Part shown: positions 62,681 through 64,000 of the stretch, piece by piece
Layout: the number at the start of each line of letters is the position of its first letter
Numbering within the stretch: the stretch's first letter is position 1
Assembly (NCBI GenBank): GCA_029782365.1
Contig: JAKOUW010000160.1
Location: 186,001 to 250,000, forward strand
Direction: 5' to 3'
Length of the DNA stretch: 64,000 nucleotides
Source of the DNA: Chloroflexota bacterium
Lineage (GTDB): Bacteria; Chloroflexota; Anaerolineae; Anaerolineales; UBA4823
Notes under the pieces: model-generated
Told to the model about the DNA's origin: nothing
The model's database searches: none
Seen by the model: the letters and a program-made list of their open reading frames with translations, nothing else
Translations under genes and position numbers: made by a program

Positions 62681-64000
62681 GTGCGCCGTGAAAGCGGCAC
62701 AACTTGAAGCGAGTTGAAATACTCGCTACCGGTTTCCCTAAGACCGGTAAAGACATGGTAGCAGGCGTTTGGTCTGAGCAGACCAGAGGTCTGAAGCCTA
62801 CCGGGAAAGTACCTGTGAGGGTGAACTACGCGCCCAAAAGGCAGGGCTATCTTCAAAACCTTCCTATGATCAGGGAGTACAAATGCATGTAAGCGTCGTG
62901 AGCTTCGACACCCCAACAAGCGTAGTTGGGGGTGATGGGACCAGCGGGAGGGCTATTGGTTGCCGACCCGTCAGCGCCTTGAGCGCTGGCCGAATGCTAC
63001 AAGGGTATAAGCATTCGGATGACCCCGGCGTAAAGTGCAGATCTAAGGGAAGGGTGTAAAGACAAGTTGTGTTGAACACGGGAACCTTACCAGTCTCACC
63101 CAGCAATGGGTTGGACAGCTGTCGTTGATGTGGACTGGAAGGGGCGGAGCTGCCGTAGTAGTCGTCCGGAGAAATGACAGGGACAAAAGCCCTGTACTTC
63201 GACCGGATCATGGAAGACGGGAAAGCCGTCTGCAGGGCGAAGGGCAGCAGTCACAGGTAACACGTACTTTTAGTAGGCCTCCAAATCCGAAAGGAAAGGA
63301 GGTGGTCGCCATATACACGACACCAGAGATGCAGGCAGAAGCACCGCAAGATCGTATGCAAAGCCTGAACCGATGGATCAAGCGAACACAGGAAGTGTTA
63401 GCACATCGGAGCCTTCAGGGACGCAAGTTCCACCGTCTCTATAACCTAATGCGCACAAAACGTCTGATTGAAGTTTCGTTAGACAAAGTGCTGCGAAATA
63501 ATGGGGCCAGGACGGCCGGTGTCGATGGGGTGTCAAAGGCAGACCTGAAAACGGAGGAAACCCGAAAGCAACTGACGGAAGAAATTTATCGTGAAGTGAA
63601 ACGGATGACCTACCAACCAAAACCAGTCAGAAGGGTATATATCCCAAAAGCCAATGGCGATAAGAGACCACTGGGAATACCGACCATCAAGGATCGGGTT
63701 GTCCAGGAAATGCTGCGAGCCATTCTTGAACCGATCTATGAAGCCAAATTCTATAACCACAGTTATGGGTTTCGACCATTCCGGTCAACACACCATGCTG
63801 CAATGCGGCTGAAAGATCTTATCGGGAAACGTGGTTACAACATAGCCATTGAAGGAGATATACGGAAGTGTTTCGACCGAATTCATCACCAAAAGTTACT
63901 CAGGATTCTACGACGGATGATACAGGATGAACGCATCCTACGTCTGGTCAAGGAGTTATTGAAAGCTGGGGTGATGGAAGATGGAGCGTGGCATATGACG
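62681..64000 (+). mobile_element. Group II intron (5' part, runs off the right edge)
   Basis: The intron begins with GTGCGCC, which fits the GUGYG start of group II introns, directly after GAAGTGCACCAGT of the helicase exon. About 620 nt of non-coding, hairpin-rich sequence (ribozyme domains I to IV) precede a reverse transcriptase frame. Domain V and the 3' splice site are outside the window. Insertion is in a coding gene in the same orientation, so splicing would restore the host protein. Confidence 0.9.
63302..64000 (+). CDS. ltrA: Group II intron reverse transcriptase/maturase, N-terminal part
   Basis: The frame is open from the region of GTG 63302 to the edge. RT-0/1: FHRLYNLMRTKRLIEVSLDK, then GARTAGVDGVSK. 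RT-2: RRVYIPKANGDKRPLGIPTI, then KDRVVQEMLRAILEPIYEAK and YNHSYGFRPFRSTHHA. RT-3 has the first catalytic Asp: IEGDIRKCFDRIHHQKLLRI. The YADD motif is outside the window. The start is uncertain: GTG 63302 lies within AAAGGAGGTGG, ATG 63329 lacks a ribosome site. Its role is splicing and retrohoming of the intron. Confidence 0.93.
   Translation, partial: MVAIYTTPEMQAEAPQDRMQSLNRWIKRTQEVLAHRSLQGRKFHRLYNLMRTKRLIEVSLDKVLRNNGARTAGVDGVSKADLKTEETRKQLTEEIYREVKRMTYQPKPVRRVYIPKANGDKRPLGIPTIKDRVVQEMLRAILEPIYEAKFYNHSYGFRPFRSTHHAAMRLKDLIGKRGYNIAIEGDIRKCFDRIHHQKLLRILRRMIQDERILRLVKELLKAGVMEDGAWHMT

Noticed and set aside
61465..62919. Minus-strand frame of 484 codons
   Set aside because: Antisense shadow of the methyltransferase-helicase gene; it has no recognisable domain and runs into the group II intron.

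Overview
ORGANISM. The window looks like chromosomal DNA of a Chloroflexota bacterium, probably Anaerolineae-like. This is inferred from gene content: many very large STAND/LAL-type regulators, a CarH-type photoreceptor beside carotenoid genes with a CYP175-like P450, an MtrA-like corrinoid protein, and many small DUF4386/SRPBCC/SnoaL-type proteins. There is no rRNA or other strong phylogenetic marker here, so the assignment is tentative. LAYOUT. (1) 1-1548: the 5' part of katG (minus strand, runs off the left edge). (2) 2.0-9.4 kb: a light-regulated carotenoid cluster, crtB - crtI - carH-like - cytochrome P450 - fused lycopene cyclase, convergent with a frameshifted MGT-type glycosyltransferase. 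Together these could make phytoene, lycopene, beta-carotene, a hydroxylated carotenoid and (before the frameshift) its glycoside. A strong promoter before crtB carries direct repeats resembling CarH operators. (3) 9.4-24 kb, mostly minus strand: a TetR regulator with a near-perfect operator and a cupin gene broken by an amber codon, a Nudix/APH-like kinase, several membrane proteins, SnoaL and SRPBCC proteins, a LAL regulator, a NarL-type two-component system, and an operon of a PPOX-like protein with three membrane proteins. (4) 24-30.3 kb: mobile debris (excisionase-like HTH gene, decayed ISL3 element, IS630 relic) around an MtrA-like corrinoid protein with its ArsR regulator, then a PadR / Cys-rich peptide / chromate-transporter operon. 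(5) 30.6-48.6 kb: three more large STAND regulators and one decapitated relic, interspersed with minus-strand redox and membrane genes, an LLM-oxidoreductase pseudogene, and an integrase fragment beside the 3' half of a tRNA-Asn (an attachment-site scar). (6) 48.7-53.4 kb: two paralogous MDR quinone-oxidoreductase-like genes flanking a cysteine desulfurase-rhodanese fusion. (7) 53.8-64 kb: a compact, GC-richer, co-directional module of a mobile element: an OB-fold protein, a SWIM-Rad52 fusion, SSB, RadC, several unknown proteins, and a DNA methyltransferase-helicase fusion split inside helicase motif II by a group II intron whose reverse transcriptase runs off the right edge. MOST UNUSUAL SIGNAL. 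The 54.24-54.73 kb gap between the OB-fold gene and the SWIM-Rad52 gene folds by eye into consecutive strong helices, including one of 26 continuous base pairs with several G-U pairs and one three-way junction. This is what a large structured RNA transcribed from the + strand looks like. Long rod-like hairpins recur in later gaps of the same module.
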